Below, piece after piece: positions 1-9,432 of a stretch of 64,000 bases of DNA (positions within the stretch are counted from its first letter, which is position 1; every line of letters starts with the position of its first letter). The DNA is from UBA1723 sp045641065 (GTDB taxonomy: Bacteria > Bacteroidota > Bacteroidia > Bacteroidales > Paludibacteraceae), in NCBI GenBank assembly GCA_045641065.1, contig JAZUGF010000041.1, positions 22,395-86,394 on the forward strand, written 5' to 3'. Made by a program: the position numbers and the translations under genes. The notes beneath the pieces were generated by a model. It did no database searches. It saw nothing but the letters and a program-made list of their open reading frames with translations, and had not been told where the DNA came from.

Positions 1-1
1 A

Positions 2-2188
2 TATGAGGTTCTTCCAAAGAATGCATCAGCTTCAGAGATTGGCACTTATGAAAGAACTGTAACATTGAAGGATACTTTGAATTATATTTGGGCAGACGGT
101 ACTTTGACTGATAAGACAGTTGAGTTTACTATCGGTAATGGTACAGTTGAAGTTCCAGAAATTATTACAGATTATATCTATAATGGTACTGAGATTACAT
201 TTGTTCCAGAGAACAATGCTTACACTGTTAAGAATGGAACTCAGGTTAATGCTGGTACATATGATGTAGTAGTTACATTGAAGGATGGTTACTTATGGTC
301 TGATGGCACTAAGGAACCAAAAGAATACACTATAGTTATTCGACCAGTTACCGTTGAAAAGCCTGTATTCCCTTCAACTAATATCTACACTTACGATGAT
401 ACCATTCGCGGTGTTGTTATTCCAGAATCTGATGGATATACAGTAAACGGTATCACTCAGACTAAAGAGCCTGGTACTTACAAGGTTTCTGTATCATTGA
501 ATCAGAATTATGTATGGTCGGACAACACTAAGGATACTTTGGTTTATGTATACGAGATCAATAGAATCTTAGTTGAGATTCCTGCTCAGATAGATAGTGT
601 ATTCAGATTTACTGGTACGGATGTCACATATCCAATTGTAGATACTGTCGATTACTATATCGTGACAGGACATCATCGTACTACAGCAGGTCTACACTAT
701 GTAACTGTAACGTTAAGCGATACACTTCATTATGTATGGTCTGATTTGACAACTGATCCAAAGATTTACGAGTTCTGGATTGAAAAGTATAAGGTGGATC
801 TTCCAGTTGCTATTATAGATTCATTTGTTTATGACTCAACAGCTAAGTTGTTTGAGGTTGTTTCAAATGAGAACTATACTGTAGAGCGAATTAACGGAGC
901 TGGAATTGAGATTGGTGTTTATGAAAGAAGAGTTTCGCTTGTTGATACAGTTAACTTCTTGTGGGCCGACGGTACAGTAGAAGATAAGATAGTTAGATTC
1001 TACATCACTAAGGATGTGATTCCAACAATCTTGGTTCCAAGTGATTTGGTTTATACAGGAGAGGTTTTGGAGTTGATTAAGCCAAGCCGTGCATACACGT
1101 TGGTTAACAATGAAGCAATTAATGCAGGTGTTTACGATGTTGAGGTTATTCCTAACAAGGGTTATACATGGCCTGATAGTACTAAGTACTCTAAGACTTA
1201 TAGTGTAAGAGTATTGCCTAAGATGGTTAATATCCCTACTAATAATCATGGTGGATTCTTGTACAATGGAAAACCACAGACATTTGAAATTTCAATACCT
1301 AGCGATTCTACATATACTGTTACAGGTAATGTACAGACTGAGGTAGGAAATTACGAAGTGGTTGTAGCGTTGAAAGACTCTATGAATTACTGCTGGTCTG
1401 ATTCAACTCATTCTCCTAAGATCTACAACTTCATTATTGAGAATAGCATGTTCTATGTATCTCAGTTGAGTCAGTCAAATAATATGGCTCAGGAAGCAAC
1501 ACCAGGTCATATAGCAACATTTGATTTAAGTATTGTAGGTCGTGCGTACCAGTATTGCATCACATGCGATTCTTGTCCTGCATTTAATGTCGACACTACT
1601 GATTTTGACAGTCAGTCATTTACATTTGATATCTTAATTCCTGATACAGTTAAACCAGGTGTTTACAACTTGAAGGTAAGCTTTATCTCAGGTACATTGA
1701 TTAAGACTCAGGAAGTTGAATTGAAGGTAAATTATCCTGCTACAGATATTTACATGATTTGGGATGATGTCCTTACAGTTACTAATGCTGATGGTTTGTT
1801 TGAGACTTACCAGTGGTATAAGAACGGTATGCCAATTGAGGGTGCAACTAAACAGTATTACCAGGATAATGAAAGTCTTGATGGATACTATATGTGTCTT
1901 GTGAATAATGAATTGTTCGTAGGACCTCTATTCTTCCATGTTGATAAACCACTTTGGATTAAGGCTTATGGAGGACATGGAAATGCTACTGTTGATGTAA
2001 TAGGAAATATTCCTGCTGACGCTAAGGTTGGAGTATATTCTATTTCAGGATATTTGGTTGAGGAAAAAGATGCAGAATCAAATCTTACATTTGATTTGGC
2101 TCCAAACTCTTATATCGTACGATTGATCTCAGCTGATCCAACCGTTAAGATATCAACTCAATCAGTTAAGATTCTTGTACAACCATAA
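2..2188 (+). CDS. Secreted beta-repeat protein with type IX secretion signal (5' partial)
   Basis: The frame is open from the left edge, so the N-terminus lies outside; about 728 residues are visible. One partial and six complete copies of a roughly 70-75 residue repeat run to about position 1440. Each copy has the pattern YxV...G.Y.V.V.L...Y.W.D...K.Y, resembling MBG/Ig-like surface repeats. A linker with closely spaced cysteines (CITCDSC) follows, then an Ig-like stretch with YQWYKNG, and a last ~65 residues (VYSISGYLVEE...YIVRL) typical of a type A C-terminal sorting signal of the Bacteroidetes type IX secretion system. I infer export to the cell surface or medium and an adhesive or structural role. 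The ligand is unknown. A strong terminator follows the stop, so the OmpA gene next to it is probably transcribed separately. Confidence 0.85.
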   Translation, partial: YEVLPKNASASEIGTYERTVTLKDTLNYIWADGTLTDKTVEFTIGNGTVEVPEIITDYIYNGTEITFVPENNAYTVKNGTQVNAGTYDVVVTLKDGYLWSDGTKEPKEYTIVIRPVTVEKPVFPSTNIYTYDDTIRGVVIPESDGYTVNGITQTKEPGTYKVSVSLNQNYVWSDNTKDTLVYVYEINRILVEIPAQIDSVFRFTGTDVTYPIVDTVDYYIVTGHHRTTAGLHYVTVTLSDTLHYVWSDLTTDPKIYEFWIEKYKVDLPVAIIDSFVYDSTAKLFEVVSNENYTVERINGAGIEIGVYERRVSLVDTVNFLWADGTVEDKIVRFYITKDVIPTILVPSDLVYTGEVLELIKPSRAYTLVNNEAINAGVYDVEVIPNKGYTWPDSTKYSKTYSVRVLPKMVNIPTNNHGGFLYNGKPQTFEISIPSDSTYTVTGNVQTEVGNYEVVVALKDSMNYCWSDSTHSPKIYNFIIENSMFYVSQLSQSNNMAQEATPGHIATFDLSIVGRAYQYCITCDSCPAFNVDTTDFDSQSFTFDILIPDTVKPGVYNLKVSFISGTLIKTQEVELKVNYPATDIYMIWDDVLTVTNADGLFETYQWYKNGMPIEGATKQYYQDNESLDGYYMCLVNNELFVGPLFFHVDKPLWIKAYGGHGNATVDVIGNIPADAKVGVYSISGYLVEEKDAESNLTFDLAPNSYIVRLISADPTVKISTQSVKILVQP

Positions 2189-2195
2189 TATAAAT

Positions 2196-2224
2196 ACCAT
2201 CTCACATTTTTGTGAGATGGTTTA
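2196..2224 (+). terminator. Rho-independent terminator after the repeat protein
   Basis: A perfect 9-bp stem (CCATCTCAC / GTGAGATGG, 2197-2205 with 2212-2220) encloses a T-rich loop and is followed by TTTAT. It starts 8 bases after the stop codon at 2188. Confidence 0.8.
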
Positions 2225-2247
2225 TATAACTCGAAAATATCAAGTAA

Positions 2248-3954
2248 ATGAAACGTTATATTCTTTCTATTGTTGCGTTGCTTTCAATATTTAGTCTGAA
2301 TGCGCAAGAGAAACAGGGTCCTAAAGTTCATGTGAAGCCGTCATTTTCACCATTGATGGAGCAGAACAAGTTTTTGAGCCTATCTGTTGGTGGTGGAATC
2401 AACACTTTAATGTATGATTTCCCTTATGGTGAGTCTGAATGGGGCAAAGGAGGAAGATTTAATATTGATTATAATATATTCTTCAATAAGCTTTGTGGTA
2501 TATCTTTCGGAGCTGGTGGAGCAAAGTTCAATTCTGTAGTCAATTTTGATAACGGTGCGGAATATACAACTACTGTGAATCTTCCTATAACTAATGCTTA
2601 TTCAAAAAAGCTATATTATAAATTTGACTGTACAACTACATTCTCCGATTGGAAAGAGTCTCAGTCAATGTTAGCTTTGGAAGTTCCTGTAGGAGTTTTG
2701 TTTCGTGTGCCTATCAAAAACAATTTTACTTTTTTGGCTGGAGTAGGAGCAAAAGTTTACTTTCCTATAAAAACTACTTTTGAAGTCACTGACGGTAAAA
2801 CAACTACACATATTTACAATAAGGATCTAAATGTAACTTTGGATTCAGTTCCTAGTCACGGTATTAAGAGTTCAAATTTCCATTCTTCAGGAACATCTGA
2901 ACCAAAACTCATTTCTGCCAGTGGATATGTTGATTTGAATTTTGTACACAGAATCGGTGGAATTCATTTATTTTATGGCTTTTATGGTGATTATGGTTTT
3001 ACAAATATGTGTGCAATTCAAAAACCTTTGGAATCCATCTTTGATCATAATGGAGTTGTCTCCTCAGATGCTGTAAAGAAGATTATTCCTGTATCCTTCG
3101 GTTTTAGACTAGGTGTTAAAATACCTTGTCCACGTTTGAAAGACCAGGATAGAGATGGTGTACTTGATATTCATGATAATTGTCCTAATACTCCTGCTGG
3201 TTTGCCAGTTGATACATGTGGATGTCCACTAGATACAGATGGTGATGGCGTTTACGATTATCTTGATAGATGTGGTGATACTCCTAAGGGTGTTGTCGTA
3301 GATACATGTGGATGTCCACTAGATACAGACGGAGACGGTGTTCCAGATCATCTTGACCAGTGTCCTTACACTCCTAAGAACACTCCAGTCGACAATCACG
3401 GATGTCCATTTGATGCTGATGGCGACGGTGTTCCTGATCATGCAGATAAGTGTCCTGATACTCCAGAAGGTGTTAAGGTTGATCAGAATGGTTGTCCATT
3501 TGATACAGACGGAGACGGAATTCCAGATTACCTTGATAAGTGTCCAACTATTCCAGGTGTAGAAGCTAACCAGGGTTGTCCTGATGTCTCTGAGAAGGCA
3601 AGAAAGGCATTCAAGGCTGCTGAGCACGGAATTGAATTTGAGCCAGGAACAGCTGTTCTAATCCGCTCATCTTGTCACTATATTGATAAGATCATCCAGA
3701 TCATGAGAGAGTATCCTAACTACCGTTTGGTTGTTAACGGTCACACAGATGGTGCTGGAAGTATGGGTGTAAACTTGAAGATTTCTAAGCGTAGAGCAAT
3801 GGCAATCGTTGATTATATGGTTGAACACGGTATCTATCCATCTCGTTTGAAGAGCTTCGGACATGGTGGTACTCAGCCAATTGCTGACAACAAGAGCCTA
3901 GCTGGTAGAAAGATCAATAACAGAATTGAATTCAAGGTTGAATTTGACCAGTAG
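2248..3954 (+). CDS. OmpA family outer-membrane protein with TSP3 repeats
   Basis: 568 residues. A signal peptide (MKRYILSIVALLSIFSLNAQ) is followed by a ~270-residue region rich in alternating aromatic/glycine strands, probably an outer-membrane beta-barrel. Residues about 298-448 hold five thrombospondin type 3 calcium-binding repeats (DxDGDGV...D.CP.TP...GCP). The C-terminal ~110 residues form an OmpA-like peptidoglycan-binding domain with the conserved NGHTDG aspartate and the GRKINNRIEF arginine. The role inferred from the family is to tether the outer membrane to the cell wall. This barrel-TSP3-OmpA order is common in Bacteroidetes. The upstream gene also encodes a surface protein, but a terminator separates the two. 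Confidence 0.92.
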   Translation: MKRYILSIVALLSIFSLNAQEKQGPKVHVKPSFSPLMEQNKFLSLSVGGGINTLMYDFPYGESEWGKGGRFNIDYNIFFNKLCGISFGAGGAKFNSVVNFDNGAEYTTTVNLPITNAYSKKLYYKFDCTTTFSDWKESQSMLALEVPVGVLFRVPIKNNFTFLAGVGAKVYFPIKTTFEVTDGKTTTHIYNKDLNVTLDSVPSHGIKSSNFHSSGTSEPKLISASGYVDLNFVHRIGGIHLFYGFYGDYGFTNMCAIQKPLESIFDHNGVVSSDAVKKIIPVSFGFRLGVKIPCPRLKDQDRDGVLDIHDNCPNTPAGLPVDTCGCPLDTDGDGVYDYLDRCGDTPKGVVVDTCGCPLDTDGDGVPDHLDQCPYTPKNTPVDNHGCPFDADGDGVPDHADKCPDTPEGVKVDQNGCPFDTDGDGIPDYLDKCPTIPGVEANQGCPDVSEKARKAFKAAEHGIEFEPGTAVLIRSSCHYIDKIIQIMREYPNYRLVVNGHTDGAGSMGVNLKISKRRAMAIVDYMVEHGIYPSRLKSFGHGGTQPIADNKSLAGRKINNRIEFKVEFDQ

Positions 3955-3956
3955 TC

Positions 3957-4037
3957 GTAAAGGTGCGAGTGATTGCATCTTTACAATCATAATTCTATTT
4001 TTTCAAGGAGACGTAAGTAATTTGCGTCTCCTTTTTT
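3957..4037 (+). terminator. Two hairpins after the OmpA gene, the second a terminator
   Basis: The first hairpin starts right at the stop codon (GTAAAGGTGC with GCATCTTTAC, one G-T pair) and lacks a T-run. The second pairs AAGGAGACG (4005-4013) with CGTCTCCTT (4025-4033) and runs into TTTTTT, the classical intrinsic terminator form. Confidence 0.8.
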
Positions 4038-4150
4038 ATTAGAGTTATACACTGATGTCTGCCAAAAAGACATAAATGATATCAAATTTTCCCTTGGCAA
4101 GGATTTTGTACTAAATACTATAAATAGGTCTAACTTAAAAAACGTAGATT

Positions 4151-4819
4151 ATGGCATATTGGATTATATTTATTGGAATTGCACTTGTCAGTTGGCTCAT
4201 CCAAAAAAACTTGACTAACAAGTTTGAGAAGTATTCTGAGACTCCAATTCAGATGACAGGAAAGGAGGTCGCAGAGAAGATGCTACATGATAATGGTATT
4301 TATGACGTTACTGTACAAAGTGTTTCAGGAAAGTTGACTGATCATTATGATCCAACAAACAAAACCTTGAATTTGAGTGACGTTGTATACAACTGCAATA
4401 ATGTTGCCGCGGCTGCTGTTGCGGCTCATGAATGTGGACATGCGGTTCAACATGCAACTGCGTATTCATTCTTGAAATTGCGTTCTTCTTTGGTTCCAGC
4501 TGTTTCTTTTTCTTCAAAATGGATGCAATGGGTATTGTTAGCAGGAATGGCTTTGATTAACGTTTTTCCACAATTGTTGTTGGTCGGTATTTTGATGTTC
4601 GCAATGACTACTTTGTTCAGCTTTGTTACGTTACCTGTTGAGATTGATGCTAGTAAAAGAGCGGTGAATTGGCTTGAATCTGCTGGAATTACCAACCGTG
4701 ATACTACTCCAATGGCTACAGGTGCGTTGAGAGCTGCTGCTTATACATATGTGGTTGCTGCATTAGGAAGTTTGGCAAACTTGATGTATTACGTGATGAT
4801 TTATATGAAGAGAAGATAA
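4151..4819 (+). CDS. YugP-like membrane zinc metallopeptidase
   Basis: 222 residues, matching the zinc-dependent peptidase_2 (YugP) family in length and layout. There is an N-terminal membrane segment (residues 2-18). The zinc motif HECGH lies at 93-97 inside AAHECGHAVQHA, followed by two strongly hydrophobic segments (about 118-160). A further acidic residue in LPVEIDASKRA (Glu164) sits where the third metal ligand is expected. The family is a predicted membrane-embedded protease; the substrate is not known. The gene is monocistronic by position: terminators lie before and after it, and the next gene starts 170 bases away. Confidence 0.9.
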   Translation: MAYWIIFIGIALVSWLIQKNLTNKFEKYSETPIQMTGKEVAEKMLHDNGIYDVTVQSVSGKLTDHYDPTNKTLNLSDVVYNCNNVAAAAVAAHECGHAVQHATAYSFLKLRSSLVPAVSFSSKWMQWVLLAGMALINVFPQLLLVGILMFAMTTLFSFVTLPVEIDASKRAVNWLESAGITNRDTTPMATGALRAAAYTYVVAALGSLANLMYYVMIYMKRR

Positions 4820-4837
4820 CTTTTCAATTCTTATACA

Positions 4838-4870
4838 AACGGTGGATACGTCGTATTCACCGTTTTTTTT
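4838..4870 (+). terminator. Terminator after the zinc peptidase
   Basis: The stem GGTGGATAC / GTATTCACC (one G-T pair), extended by AAC/GTT, is followed by eight T residues. The loop is only three bases. Confidence 0.85.
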
Positions 4871-4989
4871 GCTTAACAAAATTCCGAATTATATTCTCAA
4901 TATTTTAACCTTTCCTCTTTGTTATTTCTATCTACCATTATTAAATCCCTTTTTATATAATTTTATGGTCATAATCTAAATATGATAAC

Positions 4990-6942
4990 ATGAAAGCTAA
5001 ACTCATTACAACTATCGCATTGGCGTGTGGAATGTCGGCCTATGCGGCAGACTTGACTTTGAAAGTTAATCTTTCTGACAGCATCCGTCAGGTTACTCAT
5101 TGTGCTTCAGGTTCACTTTATGGCGTGACTGAGCAATATCCCGTCGACGTTAATGCGATGATCGCTCCTTTGAAATGTACTATGTTTTGCCAACCAGGTG
5201 CAGGCGGACAGGGTAATCAGCATCCTTACGGTGACGCCATCAAGGTAGCTGAGAGATTGAAGAACACAGATGCTAAGGTTCAGATCACTCTTCCTGATAT
5301 CCTACCTAACTGGCCTTACAAATGGCCAGGTCTACAGTCTTGGTTGAAGCAGGTGGAGGATTGCGTCAATAGAAAGAAAGCTTCTGGTTTGACTAACTTT
5401 GATAGCTATGTAATTTGGAATGAGCCTTACGGTACTTGGAATAACGCTAATGGTGATTATCATTCAGCTGTTTGGAAGCCAACATACGATCTACTTCGCA
5501 AGATTGACCCAGATATGCCAATCGTTGGTCCCGCAATCGCTTACTACAATTCGGAGAGAATGGAGAAATTCTTGAAGTTCTGTAAAGAAAACAACTGTTT
5601 GCCTGACGTTATTTGCTGGCATCAGTGGGGTAGTGGTGGTATCCCAGGAGCTGTGGAAGATATCAAACGACTTGAAAGAAAATATGGTTTGCCTGATTAT
5701 CCAATTTGTGTAAACGAGTATTGTGCCGGATCGGATGCTGCGACTCAGAAATATGAGGGTTGTCCAGGTTACTCTGTACCATTCATCGCTAAATTTGAGC
5801 GTCATGGAATTGAGAGCGCCACAATATCTTGGTGGTTCACTCAGTACCCAGGCCGTTTGGGTAGCCTTTTGACTCCAAGCAATGAGAAAGGTGGAGGATG
5901 GTATGTATATAAGTGGTATGGCGACATGGAAGGTTACATGGCTGCTGTCACTCCACCTAACGATAGAAGTGAAGGTTTGGATGGTTTCGCTGCTGTAAAC
6001 AAGAAGATGCGTGAGGCAAGTGTAGTTCTTGGAGGTAAGAATACAGGTGCAGTCGACGTTGTAATTGATGGTCTACCTGATTGGATGGGTAGTGAAGTTG
6101 AGGTTACAATCGAGGAAGTCACTTGGGAGAACAAGGATAAGGCTGTAGCCGGACCACGTACTTTGTCTACTGATATGTATACAGTCAATAATGGTAAAAT
6201 TACAGTGCCAGTAAATGTTGCAAGTATTCTTTATGCTTACCGTATTTATATTGTACCAGGTGCTGTGGTGCCAAGATCACCATTCTTTGATAAGGCTCTA
6301 ACTATTCCTGGAACAATCGAGGCAGAGCATTTCGACAATGGTAGTGAGGGTCAGGCTTACCATGATAAGGACAAGCAGAACCGTGGAGAGGCTTACCGTG
6401 TAGAGACTGGCGTTGATGTATATTCAATCACAGGTCAACCAGACAACTACGCTGTAGGTTACGCTCAGAAAGAGGAGTGGCTTGACTATACTGTAAACAT
6501 TGAGAAAGAGGCACTATACGATATCACAGCCACATTGTCATCAGGAGGTGAGCTTTCAGGTATCAAGCTTCTTGTTGATGGTGAGGAGATCACTGATATG
6601 CTTCAGACAGCTCCAAATGATAACGATTGGGACAGCTACCAGGAGACAACAACTCGTACTTTGAAGAAGTTGCCAGAAGGAGAGCATACATTGCGTATGA
6701 GTGTAGTAGGCGATTGGATAAATATTGATAAGCTCGTATTTGTAGAGTATGATCCTACTTCAGTTGATCTTGTAGAAGCGAATGAAATCCTAACATTTGA
6801 GATCTACGATGTTAACGGTAGAAAGTGTGGTGAAATTGAGTCGACTCAGATTGAGCTATCAAAGAATTTGAAAGAAAAAGGTTTAACAACCGGCACATAT
6901 ATCCTCAAATCAACAAAGGTGGTGTTAAAGGTTAATATTTAG
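4990..6942 (+). CDS. Clan GH-A glycoside hydrolase with CBM6 module and type IX signal
   Basis: 650 residues with a signal peptide cleaved near residue 20 (MSAYAA|DL). Residues about 30-420 look like a (beta/alpha)8 glycosidase of clan GH-A: WNEPYG at 143-148 gives the probable acid/base Glu145, and VNEYC at 241-245 the probable nucleophile Glu243. Around residue 439 a CBM6-type carbohydrate-binding module begins (IPGTIEAEHFDNG...QAYHD), of the sort found in agarases and xylanases. The final ~60 residues (YDVNGRKCGEI...LTTGTYILKS) resemble a type A type IX sorting signal. I infer a secreted or surface polysaccharide hydrolase. I could not assign a GH family. No SusC/SusD pair or other glycosidase lies nearby, so it is not in a visible utilization locus. 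Confidence 0.85.
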   Translation: MKAKLITTIALACGMSAYAADLTLKVNLSDSIRQVTHCASGSLYGVTEQYPVDVNAMIAPLKCTMFCQPGAGGQGNQHPYGDAIKVAERLKNTDAKVQITLPDILPNWPYKWPGLQSWLKQVEDCVNRKKASGLTNFDSYVIWNEPYGTWNNANGDYHSAVWKPTYDLLRKIDPDMPIVGPAIAYYNSERMEKFLKFCKENNCLPDVICWHQWGSGGIPGAVEDIKRLERKYGLPDYPICVNEYCAGSDAATQKYEGCPGYSVPFIAKFERHGIESATISWWFTQYPGRLGSLLTPSNEKGGGWYVYKWYGDMEGYMAAVTPPNDRSEGLDGFAAVNKKMREASVVLGGKNTGAVDVVIDGLPDWMGSEVEVTIEEVTWENKDKAVAGPRTLSTDMYTVNNGKITVPVNVASILYAYRIYIVPGAVVPRSPFFDKALTIPGTIEAEHFDNGSEGQAYHDKDKQNRGEAYRVETGVDVYSITGQPDNYAVGYAQKEEWLDYTVNIEKEALYDITATLSSGGELSGIKLLVDGEEITDMLQTAPNDNDWDSYQETTTRTLKKLPEGEHTLRMSVVGDWINIDKLVFVEYDPTSVDLVEANEILTFEIYDVNGRKCGEIESTQIELSKNLKEKGLTTGTYILKSTKVVLKVNI

Positions 6943-6992
6943 GATTAGGGACGGGTTCATTCCCGTCTTAACGAATTACTGATTTAAAAATG

Positions 6993-7026
6993 AAGACGGT
7001 GCTCTGATTGATAGAGCACCGTCTTT
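6993..7026. terminator. Bidirectional terminator between convergent genes
   Basis: The 13-bp perfect stem AAGACGGTGCTCT / AGAGCACCGTCTT (6993-7005 with 7013-7025) has T-runs in both directions and lies between the convergent glycosidase and lipoprotein genes. A weaker hairpin (GACGGG/CCCGTC, 6949-6966) precedes it. Confidence 0.85.
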
Positions 7027-7031
7027 TTAAT

Positions 7032-9254
7032 TTATTCTTTTATAAGTGTCACAGGATGAGTTGATACTGTCTGGCCGATAGCCTTCAATTCTAATATTTT
7101 TATCTCAAAATCTTCAGTGAACTTCGGCGAGGTTACATATCTTTTTTCCTTATCATTGTACACCGTCATTTTATATTTTATCTTATCCTTGTTTGTAGGT
7201 TTATCCATTACAAGGATTCTTAACGGGTCTACAGAAACCATATAGTCTTTATGATAGAAAACTCCACTCTTGTAGCCTTTCTCGCTAACTTCTTCATCCA
7301 TAAGTTCAGCACCGGCATCTAATAGTTTCTTCTTATAACCTTCATAATCGACATCTTTGTATACTCCGCCTGTGATCCAGTGTCCATCTACCATATACTG
7401 GAAAGTCGCAAAAATCGGTTTTGGGAATGATGGACAGCCTGATGGTACATGGTCGATACTTCCAATCATCTTCATACCGTTAGCCATATCTGGGATTGAG
7501 AACATACCTGTTATTGTTACTGGCAGACCTTTCTTTCCTGTCTTCAAACCACAAGATAGTGTCAACAATGTGCTCTTGTCTTTCTTCTCCACAACTGTGA
7601 AGAATCCTGTACCTGTTGCTTCAACTCCATTAGCACAATATGAGACTTCTGCGTCGTATGTGTTTTTGCCTTCACAAAAATCTTTAACATGTATTGTCAA
7701 TACAGTGTCTCCAGATGTGCTTGCAATTGTCATGAAACGAGGAGAATAATCAATTTTTTCACCTCCAAACAGATTAATGATCTGTGTGATTGCTCCCATA
7801 AGTCCACCGATATCACTTGCTACGTCAAGTGTCTGCTCGTTAACTGGGATTTTGTAGGTTTTGTCTCCGTATGTAATATCTACGACCTCTTTCTCTTGAG
7901 ATTCAATACAAACTTCAATCTCACCTGCGTCAATATCGCCATTGATATTAAAGTAAGGACGCGGAATTGAGTTTCCATCTTTTGTCTCGACGTGGAGCAT
8001 CATTGACGAGGCATCCTTAGGGAATTTAAGGCAGAATGTACCATCGTTAGGATTACTCCATACAGGTGTGCTTGTAAACTGTTCGCCTTTGACCATATAG
8101 TCGATGTAGACTGTACATAGAGGTCTTTCTCCACATGAGTTTTTGATTTTACCTGTTAAATTGCACATACAAGGCAATTTAACTGTTGGAGCTTCTACTT
8201 CAGCCTCCATAGTGCCTTTTACTACAACAGGTTTTCCTTCTTTGTAGTTGTAGTAGTCTGTACTTCTCACGTAGATATCTACATCTGTATTTTGTGGAAT
8301 GTAGACGCTATATTGACCATTAGCATCAGTGTATGCCGATGTCTGGCCTACAATTACTTTGATTCCTTCAATACCGTAGCCATTACAGTCTTCAACCTTA
8401 CCTTTGACAGTCACTCGTTCAGATGGGACATCAAGGTTATGCCAAGAGAAGTGTTTGACCATACCTTTGTAGACCTTCGCTTTAGCATCGTATTTTGCCA
8501 TTCCTTCCTCTTCCCAAAGGCCCTTATCTTCGTTAAATGCCCAAAGTGGAATAGAGTCGGGAGTATTCTTTTCCATACCTGCTGGCACAGGGAATGTTAA
8601 CTCAGCCTCACTATCCTTTCCAAGGTTAAGTGGGTTTCCTGCGATGTCGGTTAGAGTAACGTCGACCATACCATATGATTTAAGGAAAGTCGAAGAGTTG
8701 TCAGCACGTGTAGCCTCCAAATCTCCACCAGGCATGGCTGTCTGGAAATTCTTATCATTTGGATCAAGGTAGAAAACTTCTGCTGCAACTTTTCCTTTAT
8801 ATTCTCTACCAAGTCTGTCGACGATACCGCCTGGCACCGTAATCTTCATCTTTCCTACTTTAATCTCACCTCCGTTGCCAGTGATAGTGTCTACTGCGTA
8901 GTTTTTGCTTTCAGTGTCCTTCTTTAGCATTACGACATCCATCTTCAGGTTTTCCTGCATAGCGCAAGCACGAGTGATAGAGCAGTAGCCCTCTTTCTTG
9001 AAAGTCATCACACATCTATCATCCTTGACTTTTGCTCTGTCAAAAGTGAAGACGCCACGAGCATTGGAAAGCATTTTTTCTCTTCCGGAGATGATCTCAA
9101 CGTCGACAATAGGATTGCCAGATTCATCTCGTACCACACCCATTACCTTACACTCTTCCATCTTAGCGAAGAGGTTCGACACGGTTGGATTGCTACATTC
9201 AGTGAAGAGAATCATCATGCAGCAAAGCACACTTGTGACAAATTTAAATTTCAT
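7032..9254 (-). CDS. Large lipoprotein with carboxypeptidase-regulatory-like domains
   Basis: 740 residues. The N-terminus MKFKFVTSVLCCMMILFTECS looks like a lipoprotein signal with lipid-bearing Cys20, although Glu at -1 is unusual for a lipobox. Residues about 37-110 and 280-345 are carboxypeptidase-regulatory-like (CarboxypepD_reg) beta-sandwiches (GVVRDESGNPIVDVEI...; GKVEDCNGYGIEGIKV...TDANGQYSVYIP). Between them is a region resembling the extracellular part of FAM171/CILP-type proteins (VPGGIVDRLGREYKG...MPGGDLEA...SYGMVDVTLTD). The C-terminal half is beta-rich and I do not recognise it. The likely place is the cell surface or periplasm. No enzyme signature is seen. It stands alone, convergent to the glycosidase, with a good minus-strand -7 element upstream. 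Confidence 0.8.
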   Translation of the reverse strand: MKFKFVTSVLCCMMILFTECSNPTVSNLFAKMEECKVMGVVRDESGNPIVDVEIISGREKMLSNARGVFTFDRAKVKDDRCVMTFKKEGYCSITRACAMQENLKMDVVMLKKDTESKNYAVDTITGNGGEIKVGKMKITVPGGIVDRLGREYKGKVAAEVFYLDPNDKNFQTAMPGGDLEATRADNSSTFLKSYGMVDVTLTDIAGNPLNLGKDSEAELTFPVPAGMEKNTPDSIPLWAFNEDKGLWEEEGMAKYDAKAKVYKGMVKHFSWHNLDVPSERVTVKGKVEDCNGYGIEGIKVIVGQTSAYTDANGQYSVYIPQNTDVDIYVRSTDYYNYKEGKPVVVKGTMEAEVEAPTVKLPCMCNLTGKIKNSCGERPLCTVYIDYMVKGEQFTSTPVWSNPNDGTFCLKFPKDASSMMLHVETKDGNSIPRPYFNINGDIDAGEIEVCIESQEKEVVDITYGDKTYKIPVNEQTLDVASDIGGLMGAITQIINLFGGEKIDYSPRFMTIASTSGDTVLTIHVKDFCEGKNTYDAEVSYCANGVEATGTGFFTVVEKKDKSTLLTLSCGLKTGKKGLPVTITGMFSIPDMANGMKMIGSIDHVPSGCPSFPKPIFATFQYMVDGHWITGGVYKDVDYEGYKKKLLDAGAELMDEEVSEKGYKSGVFYHKDYMVSVDPLRILVMDKPTNKDKIKYKMTVYNDKEKRYVTSPKFTEDFEIKILELKAIGQTVSTHPVTLIKE

Positions 9255-9278
9255 CGTTTTTTTGATTTATATTTTGTA

Positions 9279-9286
9279 CAAAGATA
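9279..9286 (-). promoter_or_regulatory. -7 element for the 740-aa lipoprotein
   Basis: Reading the minus strand, TATCTTTG matches the Bacteroidetes -7 consensus TAnnTTTG exactly and lies 25 bases before the start codon. No clear -33 TTTG was found. Confidence 0.55.
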
Positions 9287-9373
9287 GACCTTTTTTACCA
9301 CCTTGTATTTACACTAATTTTGATTTAACATTTATTATAATGTTCAAATGTATAATCTATTATTCTCATTTAT

Positions 9374-9381
9374 TACATTTG
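9374..9381 (+). promoter_or_regulatory. -7 element for the 289-aa lipoprotein
   Basis: TACATTTG fits TAnnTTTG exactly, about 50 bases upstream of the ATG at 9433. The -33 region has no good match. Confidence 0.45.
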
Positions 9382-9432
9382 TGTTGGGTAATTTGAAAAG
9401 AGATTGTATAGAATAATTATTAAAAAATTAAA

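Noticed and set aside
2..1440. Regularly spaced repeats considered as a CRISPR array
   Set aside because: The repeat exists at protein level with ~215-base units, an open frame throughout and no identical short DNA repeats.
3319..3627. Open frames on the opposite strand and in another frame inside the OmpA TSP3 region
   Set aside because: They are shadows of the repetitive Asp/Gly coding sequence and have no start signal or family resemblance.
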